DNA of 38,445 nucleotides from Paracoccus shandongensis (GCF_017315735.1 NZ_JAFLRK010000035.1:1-38445), one strand, 5' to 3'. Positions 15,584 through 25,875 are shown, counted from the stretch's first letter. Notes: generated by a model from the letters alone, not told the origin. A program made the numbers and translations.

Positions 15584-16423
15584 TCAATCGTCGTCGATGC
15601 AGACCTGGTGCTGCTCGCCCAAGCCTGCGATCCCCAGGCTGACCCTGTCGCCCGCCTTCAGGTAACGCGGCGGCTTCATGCCCAGGCCGACGCCCGGCGG
15701 CGTCCCGGTCGAGATCACGTCGCCCGGATGCAGCGTGAAGAACTGCGACAGATAGCTGACCAGATAGGGGATCTGATAGACCATCGTGGCGGTCGATCCG
15801 TCCTGGACCCTTTCGCCGTTCACCGTCAGCCACATGTGCAGGTCATGCGGATCGGCCACCTCGTCCCGCGTGACCAGCCAGGGGCCAAGCGGGCCGAAGT
15901 TGTCCGAGGACTTGCCCTTGGACCATTGGCCCGAACGCTCGGTCTGGAAGGCGCGCTCGGACACGTCGTTGCACACGCAAAAGCCCGCGACATGGTCCAT
16001 GGCGTCGGCCTCGGCCACGTATTTCGCGCGCTTGCCGATGACAAAGGCCAGCTCGACTTCCCAGTCGGTCTTTTCCGATCCGCGCGGGATGATGATGGGG
16101 TCGTTCGGGCCGCAGATCGCGCTGGTGTATTTGGCGAAGATCACCGGCTCGGGCGGAACGGCCATGCCGGATTCGGCGGCGTGGTCGGAATAGTTCAGGC
16201 CGATGCAGATGAACTTGCCGATCCCGCCCACGCAGGCCCCAAGGCGCGGCTCGCCCCCGACCAGCGGCAGGGTGTCGGGGTCGATCGCGGCAAGGCCCGA
16301 CAGCTCAGCCAGCACGTCGCCCGCGATGTCGGGCACATGGGCCGACAGGTCGCGGATGCGGCCCCCGGCGTCGATCAGGCCGGGCTTTTCAGACCCGCGT
16401 TCGCCATAGCGGACAAGTTTCAT
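15584..16423 (-). CDS. FAH-family hydrolase, probable 2,4-diketo-3-deoxy-L-fuconate (or -rhamnonate) hydrolase
   Basis: 279 residues of the fumarylacetoacetate hydrolase superfamily. The subfamily hallmarks are KFICIGLNYSDHAAESGM, the metal-ligand region DWEVELAFVIG, FCVCNDVSERAFQ, and the closing LHPGDVISTGTPPGVGLGMK. Relatives act last in non-phosphorylative deoxysugar pathways, cutting a 2,4-diketo-3-deoxy acid to pyruvate and lactate. Ureidoglycolate-lyase-like annotations are common but less fitting here. Start at ATG 16423 with AAAGGA 7 bases upstream. It is the last gene of the sugar operon, 14 bases after the SDR stop. The substrate is inferred from its neighbours. Confidence 0.85.
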   Translation of the reverse strand: MKLVRYGERGSEKPGLIDAGGRIRDLSAHVPDIAGDVLAELSGLAAIDPDTLPLVGGEPRLGACVGGIGKFICIGLNYSDHAAESGMAVPPEPVIFAKYTSAICGPNDPIIIPRGSEKTDWEVELAFVIGKRAKYVAEADAMDHVAGFCVCNDVSERAFQTERSGQWSKGKSSDNFGPLGPWLVTRDEVADPHDLHMWLTVNGERVQDGSTATMVYQIPYLVSYLSQFFTLHPGDVISTGTPPGVGLGMKPPRYLKAGDRVSLGIAGLGEQHQVCIDDD

Positions 16424-16437
16424 GGGGGATCCTTTCG

Positions 16438-17187
16438 TCAGATGGTCCAGCCGCCGTCGATGGCGATCAGCTGTCCGGTGGTATAGGCGGATTCGTCGGC
16501 GGCAAGATAGGTCACCAGCGCGGCGATCTCCTCGGGCGTGCCGATGCGGCCCATGGGCTGGCGCGCGATGAAGGCGGCAAGGGCCGCTTCGTAATTGCCC
16601 GTGTCGCGCAGCCGCTGGTGCATCGAGGGGCTGTCCACCGTGCCAGGGCAGACCGCGTTGCAGCGGATGCCCTGCTTGACGTAATCCTGCGCGACGGCCT
16701 TCGTCATGCCCCCCACGGCCGCCTTGGAGGCGGAATAGATGAAGCGGTTGACCGGCGCCGTGATCGGCCCCGCGACGGACGCCATGTTGATGATCGACCC
16801 CGCCCCCTGGGCGATCATCCCCGGCAGCACGGCCCGCATCATCCGGTACATCGTCTTGCAGTTCAGGTCGAAGGCGAAGTCCCATTCGGCCTCGGTCGAG
16901 GCCAGGATGTCGCCCGCATGGACCACGCCCGCGCAGTTGAACAGCACGTCGATGCGCCCCGCGTCCCCCACCGTCGCCGCGATGGCCGCCGGGTCCAGGA
17001 CGTTCAGAACCCGCGTCGCGATCCCCTGGCCGCCCAGGTCGGCCAGCAGGTCGCCGTTCACGTCGGTCGCCAGAACCTCGGCCCCTTCGGATGCCATGCG
17101 CAGGGCGGTGGCGCGGCCGATCCCCTGGCCCGCGGCGGTGATCAGGGCGCGCTTGCCCGACAGTCTTTGCCCCAGTGATCCTTGCAT
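16438..17187 (-). CDS. SDR dehydrogenase, probable 2-keto-3-deoxy-L-fuconate dehydrogenase
   Basis: A classical short-chain dehydrogenase of 249 residues. The nucleotide motif is TAAGQGIG near residue 17, followed by the NAG-equivalent NCAGVV. The catalytic Ser and Tyr-x-x-x-Lys lie in NMASVAG and YSASKAA, and the C-terminal GQLIAIDGGWTI is typical. In the L-fucose pathway of Xanthomonas type, a close SDR oxidises 2-keto-3-deoxy-L-fuconate to the 2,4-diketo acid, which the next gene product would hydrolyse. ATG 17187 is preferred for AAGGA 7 bases upstream. ATG 17202 overlaps the preceding stop but has a poor ribosome site. Confidence 0.85.
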   Translation of the reverse strand: MQGSLGQRLSGKRALITAAGQGIGRATALRMASEGAEVLATDVNGDLLADLGGQGIATRVLNVLDPAAIAATVGDAGRIDVLFNCAGVVHAGDILASTEAEWDFAFDLNCKTMYRMMRAVLPGMIAQGAGSIINMASVAGPITAPVNRFIYSASKAAVGGMTKAVAQDYVKQGIRCNAVCPGTVDSPSMHQRLRDTGNYEAALAAFIARQPMGRIGTPEEIAALVTYLAADESAYTTGQLIAIDGGWTI

Positions 17188-17198
17188 TGCGTGATCCT

Positions 17199-18395
17199 TC
17201 ATGCTGCGCCCGGCAGGCAGGCCGGGCCGATCGGTTCGAATGACTTGTAGGTCAGGATGAATTCGCGGTGGCCCAGTTCCTCGGACTTGGTCTGCCGCCC
17301 GCCCGCGACGGCCAGCACCAGGTCGCGGATCTCGCGGCCCACCTCGTCGATGCTGCGCCGGCCCTCGATGATGTCGCCGGCGTTGATGTCCATGTCCCCG
17401 GCCAGAGCGCGATAGGTGTCGGGGTTGGCGCAGATCTTGATGACGGGGGAAATCGCCGATCCGACCACCGACCCGCGCCCGGTCACGAACAGCGACAGAT
17501 GCGCGCCCGACGCGATCATCTCGACGATTTCGGCGTTGTCGCTGATGTTGGGAAAGCCGAAGCGCACCTCGCCGTCGGGCACCACGTCCATCAGGTAAAG
17601 CCCGCCCCCGGGGGGAATGTCGCCCGGCTTGATCAGCCCACGGATCGGGCTGTCGCCGGACTTGACATAGGCGCCCAGGGACTTCTCCTCGATGGTGGAA
17701 AGACCCCCGGCGGCATTGCCCGCCGCGAAGGATCCGTATCCCAGCGTCGCGTAATAGCGTTCCGCCTTTTGCACGCTTTCGCGCAGCACCTGCCCCAGTT
17801 CCGGTGTCACCGCGCGGCTGGCCATGATGTCCTCGCAGCCGATCAGCTCGCCCGTTTCCTCGAAGATGCAGGCCGCGCCTTCGGCCACCAGCAGGTCGAA
17901 GGCGCGCCCCGCCGCCGGATTGCCCGAGATCCCCGAGGTGCCGTCCGACCCGCCGCAAACGGTGCCGATGACCAGATCCGACACGGCCATGGGAACGCGC
18001 GGCACCCGGGCGATCCTCTCCAGCGCCTGCGCGACCCAGTCCACGCCCGCCTCGACGGTCGCGCGGGTGCCGCCTGCCTTCTGGATCACCAGCGTTTTCA
18101 CAGGCCTGCCTGACGCGTCCACCGCATTGGCCGCCCGCACCTTGTCGAAGCTTTCGCAGCCCAGGCTGACGAACAGCACCGCGCCGACATTGGGATGGGT
18201 GCAAAGACGCTCCATCATGCGGGCGGCGTATTCGTTGGGAAAACAGCCCGGAAAGCCGATCAGCTGCACGTCGCGGTCGCGGAAGCGGGCCACGATTTCC
18301 GCCGCGACGAAATGCGCGCATTCGACCAGATAGGCCACCACCACCGTGTTGCGGATCCCCTTGCGCCCGTCCGCGCGCAACCAGCCCTGCATCAT
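17199..18395 (-). CDS. UxaA-family dehydratase, large (C-terminal) subunit
   Basis: 398 residues of the altronate/sulfolactate lyase family. It begins GWLRADGRKGIRN, the family entry motif, and contains LGCESFDKVRAANAV, QKAGGT, VIGTVCGGSDGTSGISGNPA and TGRGSVVGSAISPVIKICANP. Members remove water from sugar acids to give 2-keto-3-deoxy acids, usually using a metal. In E. coli UxaA the SAF and catalytic parts are one chain. Here they are two overlapping genes (ATGA at 18392-18395), as in SuyAB and in the Campylobacter fucose locus. L-fuconate or a similar aldonate is the likely substrate, by context. Confidence 0.85.
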   Translation of the reverse strand: MMQGWLRADGRKGIRNTVVVAYLVECAHFVAAEIVARFRDRDVQLIGFPGCFPNEYAARMMERLCTHPNVGAVLFVSLGCESFDKVRAANAVDASGRPVKTLVIQKAGGTRATVEAGVDWVAQALERIARVPRVPMAVSDLVIGTVCGGSDGTSGISGNPAAGRAFDLLVAEGAACIFEETGELIGCEDIMASRAVTPELGQVLRESVQKAERYYATLGYGSFAAGNAAGGLSTIEEKSLGAYVKSGDSPIRGLIKPGDIPPGGGLYLMDVVPDGEVRFGFPNISDNAEIVEMIASGAHLSLFVTGRGSVVGSAISPVIKICANPDTYRALAGDMDINAGDIIEGRRSIDEVGREIRDLVLAVAGGRQTKSEELGHREFILTYKSFEPIGPACLPGAA

Positions 18396-18706
18396 AGCGA
18401 CACCCCCGCCGACAGGCCGTCCGCATCCTGCAACGCATGCGTCGCGGTATAGGCGGAACGGATGTTGTGGACATGCACATGCTCGCCCGCCGCGATCTCA
18501 GTGGTGGCGATGCCGATGGGCATTCCGTATTTCAGGATCACCGCGCCCGCCGCGATGGGGTGGCGGGCGATCTTGTGGGCCATGGGGATCGGGCGCGACA
18601 GGATCACGGTGCCGCCTTCCAGCGCGACGGCCAGCCCCTCGGGCGCATTGGCGCGGGCGACCAGCACGTTGTCCTTGTCCGACAGCAGAAGGAACGGCCC
18701 GGTCAT
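18392..18706 (-). CDS. UxaA-family dehydratase, small SAF-domain subunit
   Basis: 104 residues matching the N-terminal SAF domain of altronate dehydratase. It includes DNVLVARANAPEGL, then IPMAHKIARHPIAAG, then VLKYGMPIGIAT (written here as VILKYGMPIG), and the ending GEHVHVHNIRS. It forms the partner of the large subunit encoded next, with which it overlaps by 4 bases. It also overlaps the preceding MaoC-like gene by ATGA at 18703-18706, so all three are translationally coupled. Confidence 0.85.
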   Translation of the reverse strand: MTGPFLLLSDKDNVLVARANAPEGLAVALEGGTVILSRPIPMAHKIARHPIAAGAVILKYGMPIGIATTEIAAGEHVHVHNIRSAYTATHALQDADGLSAGVSL

Positions 18707-19141
18707 GGCCGCATCTCGACCATGTAGATGTGGTCGGCGACCAGCGCCGTTTCGCCCGTCTGCTTGGTGACGGTCAGGCGTTCCACGACGCGGCCGTATC
18801 CGGGGCGGTTTGCCATGGGTTCCTTCGCGATGATCCGGACCGCCGAACGGATGGTGTCGCCTATGAAGACCGGCTTGACGAAGCGCATCCGGTCATAGCC
18901 ATAGGAGAATGCCACCGGGTTGATGATCGTCGCGGTCAGCCCGACGCCGATGGTGAAGACCATCGTTCCATGGGCGATGCGCTGGCCGAAAGGCAGCGTC
19001 CTGCAGAACTCGGCGTCCAGGTGGTGGGGGAAGAAATCGCCCGAATGGCCCGCATGGACCACGAAGTCGGTTTCGGTGATGGTGCGGCCCACCGTGGTGC
19101 GGCCCTGCCCGATCTCGTAATCCTCGAAATAGGTCGTCTGT

Positions 19142-19149
<8 letters not shown>
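18703..19149 (-). CDS. MaoC-like hotdog-fold dehydratase/hydratase
   Basis: 148 residues of the MaoC family. It starts YFEDYEIGQGRTTVGRTITE, has the hydratase-like active-site segment DFVVHAGHSGDFFPHHLDAEF, then GQRIAHGTMVFTIGVGL and FVKPVFIGDTIR. The family hydrates or dehydrates enoyl-CoA-type substrates. The conserved Asp and His of the hydratase motif appear to be D and H in the HSGDFFPHH stretch. Start at ATG 19149. The gene overlaps the upstream oxidoreductase by 8 bases and the SAF subunit by 4. A CoA-thioester enzyme is unexpected in a sugar-acid operon, so its job here is unknown. Confidence 0.8.
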
Positions 19150-20177
<1,028 letters not shown>

Positions 20178-20188
<11 letters not shown>

Positions 20189-20507
20189 GAAAGACCTCGG
20201 CCATGGCGGCCCACCATTCGCCGTCCGCGCGGGTGTCAAGCGGGCGTTGCAGGGGCTTGTTGACGGCCCACCACCGCTGCGTTTCCGGGTCTTCGGCCAT
20301 GCGGGCCATGTCGGCGTCATAATCGCTGCCGTGGTACTCGAAATAGGAAAACAGCAGGTTTTCCGGTTCCTTGAGGAAGATCGAGTAGTTGCGGATATGG
20401 CAATCTGCGATCTTGTCCAGGACGGCGGGCCAGACGGCGGCGTGCAGGGCGCGGTATTCGGCCTTGCCGTCCTCGGACAGGGCGATGAGGGATGCGTAGC
20501 GCTTCAT
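20178..20507 (-). CDS. L-rhamnose mutarotase family protein (RhaM/FucM-like)
   Basis: 109 residues, the normal length of the family, which interconverts alpha and beta anomers of 6-deoxysugars. The family pattern is clear: the conserved His in EYRALHAAVWP (residue 22), IRNYSIFLKEPENLLFSYFE and PETQRWW. Start at ATG 20507 overlaps the upstream stop by ATGA and has GGAGGA 6 bases upstream. Related proteins serve L-rhamnose or L-fucose, and the surrounding genes favour a fucose-like pathway. Confidence 0.9.
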
Positions 20508-21622
20508 GCGGGATCCTCCGTGACGGTCAGGCGCGATCCTTGCATGGTCCGCGCGCGCAGGCTGTCGTGGTCCCAGGCGATGCCCAGGCCGGGCGCGGCG
20601 GGCGCGATGGCCATGCCGCCGTCGCGCGCCATGGGGGCGGCGATGTCGTCCAGCTGCGGGATGTATTCCAGCCAGGGGGCGTTGGGCACCGCGCAGACCA
20701 GGCTGACATGGATTTCCATCAGGAAATGCGGGCAGATGGACAGGTTGTGCGCCTCGGCCAGGTGGGCGACCTTCAGCCAGGGGGTGATCCCGCCCACGCG
20801 GGCCACGTCGGCCTGCACGATCCCGCAGGCGCCCGCCGCGATGTAATCCGCGAACTGGCCCGGCGAATACAGGCTTTCGCCCACCGCGACGGGCACGCGC
20901 GACTGGCGGGCCAGGCGGGCATGGCCCGCGATGTCGTCGGCGGGCAGCGGCTCCTCGAACCAGGCGATGTTCAGCTGCTCCAGCAAGGGCAGGCGGCGCG
21001 CGGCCTCGGGGGCGGTCATCGACTGGTTGGCGTCGGTCATGATCTCGTAATCCTCGCCCAGGGCCGCGCGCACCGCCGAGAGCCGCGCCGCGTCCCCCGA
21101 GACCGTTGGCGTGCCGATCTTGATCTTGGATCCGTGGAAACCCGCCTCGCGCATCGCCAGCGCGTCGTCGACCAGGGCGGCGGGTTCCAGGTGCAGCCAG
21201 CCGCCCTCGGTCGAATACATCCGCACGGCGGATTTCGCCCCGCCCGCCAGCACATGCAGCGGCAGCCCCGCGCGCCGCCCCCGCAGATCCCACAGCGCGG
21301 TGTCGATGGCGGCAAGGGCCAGCGACATGATGGGGCCCACCGCCGTCGCATGGCTGCGAAACAGCAGGCCGCGCCAGACCTGTTCGATCATGTCCCCGTC
21401 GCGGCCCATCAGCGCGGGCAGAAGCGTGCGTTCCAGCAGCGACAGGACCGCGTGGCCGCCATCGCCGATGGTGTAGGAATAGCCCATGCCCGCCGCGCCA
21501 TCGGCGTCGGTCACGCGGACGAAGATCGTTTCCTGGGACTTGAAGCTCTGGATCGCGTCGGTGCGGCGCACCCGGGGTTCCAGATCGACAAGAAAAGCCT
21601 CGGCGTGGACGATGCGGGCCAT
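20504..21622 (-). CDS. Enolase-superfamily (mandelate racemase/muconate lactonizing type) enzyme, probable sugar-acid dehydratase
   Basis: 372 residues. The barrel has the general base Lys pair in SKIKIG, three metal ligands in MTDANQS, WFEEPL and VGESLY, and a His in ICPHFLMEIHVSL. Such enzymes abstract the proton next to a carboxylate and often dehydrate aldonates. The usual L-fuconate dehydratase is longer (about 440 residues), so this is a different subgroup. Start at ATG 21622, one base after the ATPase stop. The operon also holds a UxaA-type dehydratase, so either two substrates are used or one enzyme acts as an epimerase. Confidence 0.85.
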   Translation of the reverse strand: MARIVHAEAFLVDLEPRVRRTDAIQSFKSQETIFVRVTDADGAAGMGYSYTIGDGGHAVLSLLERTLLPALMGRDGDMIEQVWRGLLFRSHATAVGPIMSLALAAIDTALWDLRGRRAGLPLHVLAGGAKSAVRMYSTEGGWLHLEPAALVDDALAMREAGFHGSKIKIGTPTVSGDAARLSAVRAALGEDYEIMTDANQSMTAPEAARRLPLLEQLNIAWFEEPLPADDIAGHARLARQSRVPVAVGESLYSPGQFADYIAAGACGIVQADVARVGGITPWLKVAHLAEAHNLSICPHFLMEIHVSLVCAVPNAPWLEYIPQLDDIAAPMARDGGMAIAPAAPGLGIAWDHDSLRARTMQGSRLTVTEDPA

Positions 21623-21623
21623 G

Positions 21624-22709
21624 TCACATCCTCAGGCTGACGCCGCTGTCGGCGTCGAACAGGTGGCACTTGTCCAGCGCGATACCGAAGCGCAGCCGCT
21701 CGCCCGGTGTCACCGGACGCGGGTTCAGCATCTTGGCCTGGACCTCGGCCCCCGCCAGGGTGGCGAACAGCAGGGTTTCGGTGCCCAGAGGCTCGGTCAG
21801 GGTGACGGGCATGTCCACATGGGCCATGTGGGCGGTGGGGGGCAGGGAATGCCCCTCGGGCATGATGTTGTCGGCGCGGATGCCCAGATGGACGCGGCGG
21901 CCGTCCGCCACATGCAGGCCCGGCGGCACCGGGACCGCGGTGCCGTCGGCCAGCACGACCCGGCCCCCCTGCACGGTCCCCGGCAGCAGGTTCATCGGCG
22001 GCGATCCGATGAAGGTCGCCACGAAGCTGTTGGCGGGATCCTCGAACACCTCCAGCGGCGTGCCCACCTGCACGATATGGCCGTCGCGCATGATGACGAT
22101 GCGGTCGGCCAGGGTCATCGCCTCGACTTGGTCATGGGTGACATAGATCACGGTCGAGCCGACCTTCTGGTGCAGCTTCTTGATCTCGACCCGCATCTGG
22201 GTGCGCAGCTTGGCGTCCAGGTTCGACAGGGGCTCGTCGAACAGGAACACGTCGGGATGGCGAACGATGGCGCGGCCCATGGCGACGCGCTGGCGCTGCC
22301 CGCCCGAAAGCGCGCCGGGCTTGCGGTCCAGAAGCGGCGTCAGCGCCAGGATGGCTGCGGCCTCGTCCACGGCCGCATCGATCTGGGCCTGCGGGCGCCT
22401 GGCGATCTTCAGGCTGAAGCCCAGGTTTTCGCGCACCGTCATGTGCGGGTAAAGCGCATAGTTCTGGAACACCATCGAGATGTTGCGGTCGCGCGGCGGC
22501 AAATCATTGACCACCCGGTCGCCGATCACCACCTGGCCGTCCGATATCTCCTCCAGCCCCGCGACCATGCGCAGGGTGGTGGACTTGCCGCAGCCCGACG
22601 GGCCCACCAGCACCACGAATTCGCCATCGGCGATGTCGAGGCTGATGGAATGCACGACATCCAGCGCGCCATAGCGCTTGACGACGTTTCTCAGGTGAAC
22701 CTGGGCCAT
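21624..22709 (-). CDS. Sugar ABC transporter ATPase (UgpC/MalK type)
   Basis: 361 residues. Walker A is GPSGCGKST at residues 36-44, the signature LSGGQRQR lies near 134, Walker B FLFDEPLSNLDAK near 155, and the switch His in YVTHDQ near 190. The C-terminal part is the regulatory TOBE/MalK-type domain (LGIRADNIMPEG, then MPVTLTEPLGTETLLF). It powers uptake through the two permeases encoded just upstream. Start at ATG 22709 with AAAGGA 6 bases upstream, 2 bases after the permease stop. Confidence 0.93.
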   Translation of the reverse strand: MAQVHLRNVVKRYGALDVVHSISLDIADGEFVVLVGPSGCGKSTTLRMVAGLEEISDGQVVIGDRVVNDLPPRDRNISMVFQNYALYPHMTVRENLGFSLKIARRPQAQIDAAVDEAAAILALTPLLDRKPGALSGGQRQRVAMGRAIVRHPDVFLFDEPLSNLDAKLRTQMRVEIKKLHQKVGSTVIYVTHDQVEAMTLADRIVIMRDGHIVQVGTPLEVFEDPANSFVATFIGSPPMNLLPGTVQGGRVVLADGTAVPVPPGLHVADGRRVHLGIRADNIMPEGHSLPPTAHMAHVDMPVTLTEPLGTETLLFATLAGAEVQAKMLNPRPVTPGERLRFGIALDKCHLFDADSGVSLRM

Positions 22710-22711
22710 GA

Positions 22712-23578
22712 TTATCCTTTCACCCCGCCAAAGGTCAGACCGGCGATCAGGTGTTTCTGCACGATGAAGGTCAGCACCAGCGCGGGCAGGATCATCAGGA
22801 CCGCCAGCGCGCACATGCCGCCCCAGTTGAGCGTGAATTGCGAGGTGAAATCCAGCAGCCCCACGGGCATGGTCTTGGAAGTGACCGACCGCGTCAGCTG
22901 GCTGGCCAGCGCGTATTCGTTCCAGCTGGTCAGGAAGGCGAAGATGCCCGCGGATGCGATGCCCGCGCGGGCCACCGGGAATTCGACCTTCCAGAAGGCC
23001 TGCCAACGGGTGCAGCCGTCGATCTCGGCGGCCTCGGCCAGTTCCCTGGGCACCTGCCGGAAGAAGCCGTCGATCAGCCAGATCGTGAAGGGCACGTTCA
23101 TCGCCACATAGACCAGGATCAGCCCGAAATGCGTGTCGATGATGCCGGTGCGCCCAAAGATGATGAACAGCGGCAAGGACAGCGCGACCCCGGGCACCGC
23201 GCGCGAGGCCATCAGCACCACGAAGGCCGTGGACTTGCGCTTGAACCTGCAGCGCGCGAAGGCATAGCCGCCCGCCATGCCCACCAGCAGCGCGATCAGC
23301 GTCGAGGTGACCGACACGATCAGCGAGTTGCGGAAATAGGTCCAGACCGGGACGCCGCCTTCCCCCGCGCCGCCGAACATGGCGCGGTAATGGTCCAGGT
23401 TCAGGTCGTTGGGGATCCAGACGGGCGGCTTGGCCATGATCTCGACCGTGGGACGGAACGAGTTCAGGACCACCCACAGCCCCGGCAGGCAGATGACCGT
23501 CATGGCGACGAACAGCCCGATCAGGTGGCCCGCGCGCAGCAGGCGCTTGTTCAGGCGGTGGCGGGTGACGCTGGCCAT
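22712..23578 (-). CDS. Sugar ABC transporter permease (MalG type)
   Basis: 288 residues with six predicted membrane segments. It has the N-terminal helix LIGLFVAMTVICLPGLWVVL and the cytoplasmic ATPase-docking EAA loop ELAEAAEIDGCTRWQAFWKV near residue 190. The C-terminus HLIAGLTFGGVKG is typical of MalG-like proteins. Start at ATG 23578, one base after the preceding permease stop, so the two are translated together. Confidence 0.92.
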   Translation of the reverse strand: MASVTRHRLNKRLLRAGHLIGLFVAMTVICLPGLWVVLNSFRPTVEIMAKPPVWIPNDLNLDHYRAMFGGAGEGGVPVWTYFRNSLIVSVTSTLIALLVGMAGGYAFARCRFKRKSTAFVVLMASRAVPGVALSLPLFIIFGRTGIIDTHFGLILVYVAMNVPFTIWLIDGFFRQVPRELAEAAEIDGCTRWQAFWKVEFPVARAGIASAGIFAFLTSWNEYALASQLTRSVTSKTMPVGLLDFTSQFTLNWGGMCALAVLMILPALVLTFIVQKHLIAGLTFGGVKG

Positions 23579-23579
23579 G

Positions 23580-24476
23580 TCAGTCCCCCATGCCCAGGTC
23601 GCGCCGGGCGCGTTGCAGCTTCAGGAAGAAATAGACGGTAAAGGCGATGGACAGCAGGATTGCGACATAGCCCATGGCATTGGCATATCCCATGCGCGCG
23701 TCGACATAGCCGGTGCGCCCGATCAGCGTCCACAAAAGCTCGGTCCGGCGCGCGGGGCCGCCGTTGGTCATCACCTGCACGATGTCATAGGCCCGCGCCA
23801 CGTCCAGCGACCGGATCGCCATGGCGATATAGATGAAGGGCATCAGGAAGGGCAGCGTCACGAAGCGAAAGCTTTGCCAGGGTGAACAGCCATCGACCTT
23901 CGCGGCCTCAAGTGGGTCTTGGGGGATGGCGTAAAGCCCCGCCAGGATCAGGATCGCGAAGACCGAGGTCGAGGTCCACACCTCGGCGCAGATGATCGCG
24001 AACAGGGCCAGGTTGCCGTCGACCAGCCAGGGGATCGCCCGATCGGCCAGGCCCAGCGATTGCAGCGCGTTGTTCACCAGCCCCACGTTGTCGTTGAAGA
24101 TGAACTTGAACTGGAACCCCACCAGAATGGGCGAGAACATCATCGGAAACATCATCGCCGTGCGCAGCAGCCGCTGGCCCTGCGTGACCTTGGACACCAT
24201 CAGCGCCAGGCCAAGGCCCAGCAGCATTTCCAGGTTCAGCGCGACCGTCAGCAGCAGCACCGTGCGCCCGAAGGCCGCCCAGAAATTCGCGTCCGTCAGC
24301 GCCTTCTGGTAGTTGAAGGGAAAGTTCACCTTCCACAGCGTGTCGGGCCGCGTCAGGTGATAGGGCGTGAAGCTGGAATACAGCGACAACAGCAGCGGAA
24401 CCAGCACCACCGCCGCAATGATGATGAAGGCCGGCAGCAACAGGACCAGCCAGGGGGGCAGCTTCACGCGCGTCAT
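23580..24476 (-). CDS. Sugar ABC transporter permease (MalF type)
   Basis: 298 residues with several hydrophobic segments, starting with LVLLLPAFIIIAAVVLVPLL. It has the EAA loop PLEAAKVDGCSPWQSFRFVT and the typical AIRSLDVARAYDIVQVMTNG segment. It pairs with the MalG-type permease to form the membrane channel. It is separated from the binding-protein gene by a hairpin-containing gap, as is usual when the binding protein is needed in excess. Confidence 0.92.
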   Translation of the reverse strand: MTRVKLPPWLVLLLPAFIIIAAVVLVPLLLSLYSSFTPYHLTRPDTLWKVNFPFNYQKALTDANFWAAFGRTVLLLTVALNLEMLLGLGLALMVSKVTQGQRLLRTAMMFPMMFSPILVGFQFKFIFNDNVGLVNNALQSLGLADRAIPWLVDGNLALFAIICAEVWTSTSVFAILILAGLYAIPQDPLEAAKVDGCSPWQSFRFVTLPFLMPFIYIAMAIRSLDVARAYDIVQVMTNGGPARRTELLWTLIGRTGYVDARMGYANAMGYVAILLSIAFTVYFFLKLQRARRDLGMGD

Positions 24477-24502
24477 CGGATTTCCGTGCTTGGGCGGGCC
24501 AT

Positions 24503-24525
24503 GGGGCGGCGCATGGGGCCGCCCC
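24503..24525 (-). promoter_or_regulatory. Intercistronic hairpin between binding-protein and permease genes
   Basis: A perfect 8-bp stem (GGGGCGGC / GCCGCCCC) with a 7-base loop lies 8 bases after the binding-protein stop. There is no T-run. Such hairpins commonly protect or partly terminate the transcript so that the binding protein is made in excess over the permeases. Confidence 0.55.
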
Positions 24526-24533
24526 GCCTTGCG

Positions 24534-25832
24534 TCAGTAAACGCCGTTTTCCTGCATCAGCTCGTCCACCGCGTCGGAGGCATCCGCCAGCGCCTGTTCG
24601 GCGGTCTTGTCGCCCAGGATCGCGGCCTGCAGTTCGGGATAGACAAGGTTCGTGGCCTCGATCCAGTAGGGGGTCGGGGGCACGGCAAAGGCGGTCGCGG
24701 CGGTTTCCTGGAAGGCGGCCAGAACCTCGGACCTGTAGGGGTCGTCCTTGGCCTGCGCGATGACGTGGTCCCAGACCGCCGTGCGCGAGGGCAGCGGGCC
24801 TGCCGCCGCTTCTAGCTTCTGGCTGTCCTCGTTGGTCAGGAACGCGACCAGCGAGGCGGCGGCCTCCTTGTCGGGGCAGGTCTCGGTCACGGAAAAGCCG
24901 TGGAAGCCCGACCAGCCGGAGCGCACGCCCGCCCCGCCCTTGGGCGCGGGGGCCACGCCCACGTTGCCCGCCACCTTCGAGGATTTCGGGTCGTTGAAGA
25001 ACCCCGACCAGCCCGGCCAGTCCAGGTTCAGCGCCACCGTGCCCGAGGCGAAGCCGTTGCCCAGGTCGTCCCACAGATAGTTCGTGGTCCCCGGCGGCAC
25101 CGCGCCCGCCTTGTAAAGATCGACGAACCATTGCAGCGCCTTGGCCCCTTCGGGCGAATTGAAGGCGGGCGATCCGTCCTCGTTCAGGAAGGTGCCGCCT
25201 TCGGCCACCAGCAGTTCATAGAAGCGGCCGACGATGGCCTCGTCCTTGCCCGCGAACTGCGTGCCATAGAAGTTCGGCGGGGCGGCGAAGAACTCGGCCT
25301 GGTCCCTGACCTGCGCCCAAGTTTCGGGGACGGCCAGGTCATAGCCGTATTTGGCCGCAAAGGCTTTCGCCTTCCCGGCATCCTCGTAAAGCGACTTCTG
25401 GTAATACAGGGCCGACACGTCGAACTGCGCGCGGGGCAGCATGACCAGCCGCCCGTCCAGCGTGGCGGCGGCGATGTTGCCGGGCACGAATTCCCCGACC
25501 GTTTCGGCGGGAACCAGCGGCGTCAGATCCGTGAACAGCGTCGGATATTGCGAGGCGAAGGACGAATGGTTCGAGCCCACGCACCAGCCCACCGTGCCCG
25601 CCGCGATGTCGGCCTTGTATTCCTTGTCCAGCTCGAAATGGTTCTTCTGGCTGATGATGCTGACCTTGCCGCCGGTCGCCGCTTCCCAGTCCGCGATGCG
25701 CGAATAGAGCGCCTCGTACTGCTGGCCGCCGATCAGCTTGGCCTCGATGGTGGTGCCCGCGAACTGGTCCTGCGCGGCCGCGCTGCCCGCCGCCACGATT
25801 GCCAGCACGCTGGCGGATGCGAATCTTGCCAT
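24534..25832 (-). CDS. Sugar ABC transporter periplasmic binding protein
   Basis: 432 residues of the family 1 extracellular solute-binding proteins. The signal peptide is MARFASASVLAIVAAGSAAA with likely cleavage before QDQ. Typical later blocks are IADWEAATGGKVSI, VPETWAQVRDQAEFF, GTVALNLDWPGWSGFF and SGWSGFHGFSVTETCPDKEA. Start at ATG 25832 is chosen for GGAAGG just upstream and because it gives a clean signal peptide. It is the first gene of the sugar operon and probably captures the deoxysugar in the periplasm. Confidence 0.92.
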   Translation of the reverse strand: MARFASASVLAIVAAGSAAAQDQFAGTTIEAKLIGGQQYEALYSRIADWEAATGGKVSIISQKNHFELDKEYKADIAAGTVGWCVGSNHSSFASQYPTLFTDLTPLVPAETVGEFVPGNIAAATLDGRLVMLPRAQFDVSALYYQKSLYEDAGKAKAFAAKYGYDLAVPETWAQVRDQAEFFAAPPNFYGTQFAGKDEAIVGRFYELLVAEGGTFLNEDGSPAFNSPEGAKALQWFVDLYKAGAVPPGTTNYLWDDLGNGFASGTVALNLDWPGWSGFFNDPKSSKVAGNVGVAPAPKGGAGVRSGWSGFHGFSVTETCPDKEAAASLVAFLTNEDSQKLEAAAGPLPSRTAVWDHVIAQAKDDPYRSEVLAAFQETAATAFAVPPTPYWIEATNLVYPELQAAILGDKTAEQALADASDAVDELMQENGVY

Positions 25833-25875
25833 TGACCTTCCCCCCCGAACTGCCGACCCCTCCCCCGAGGCCAAC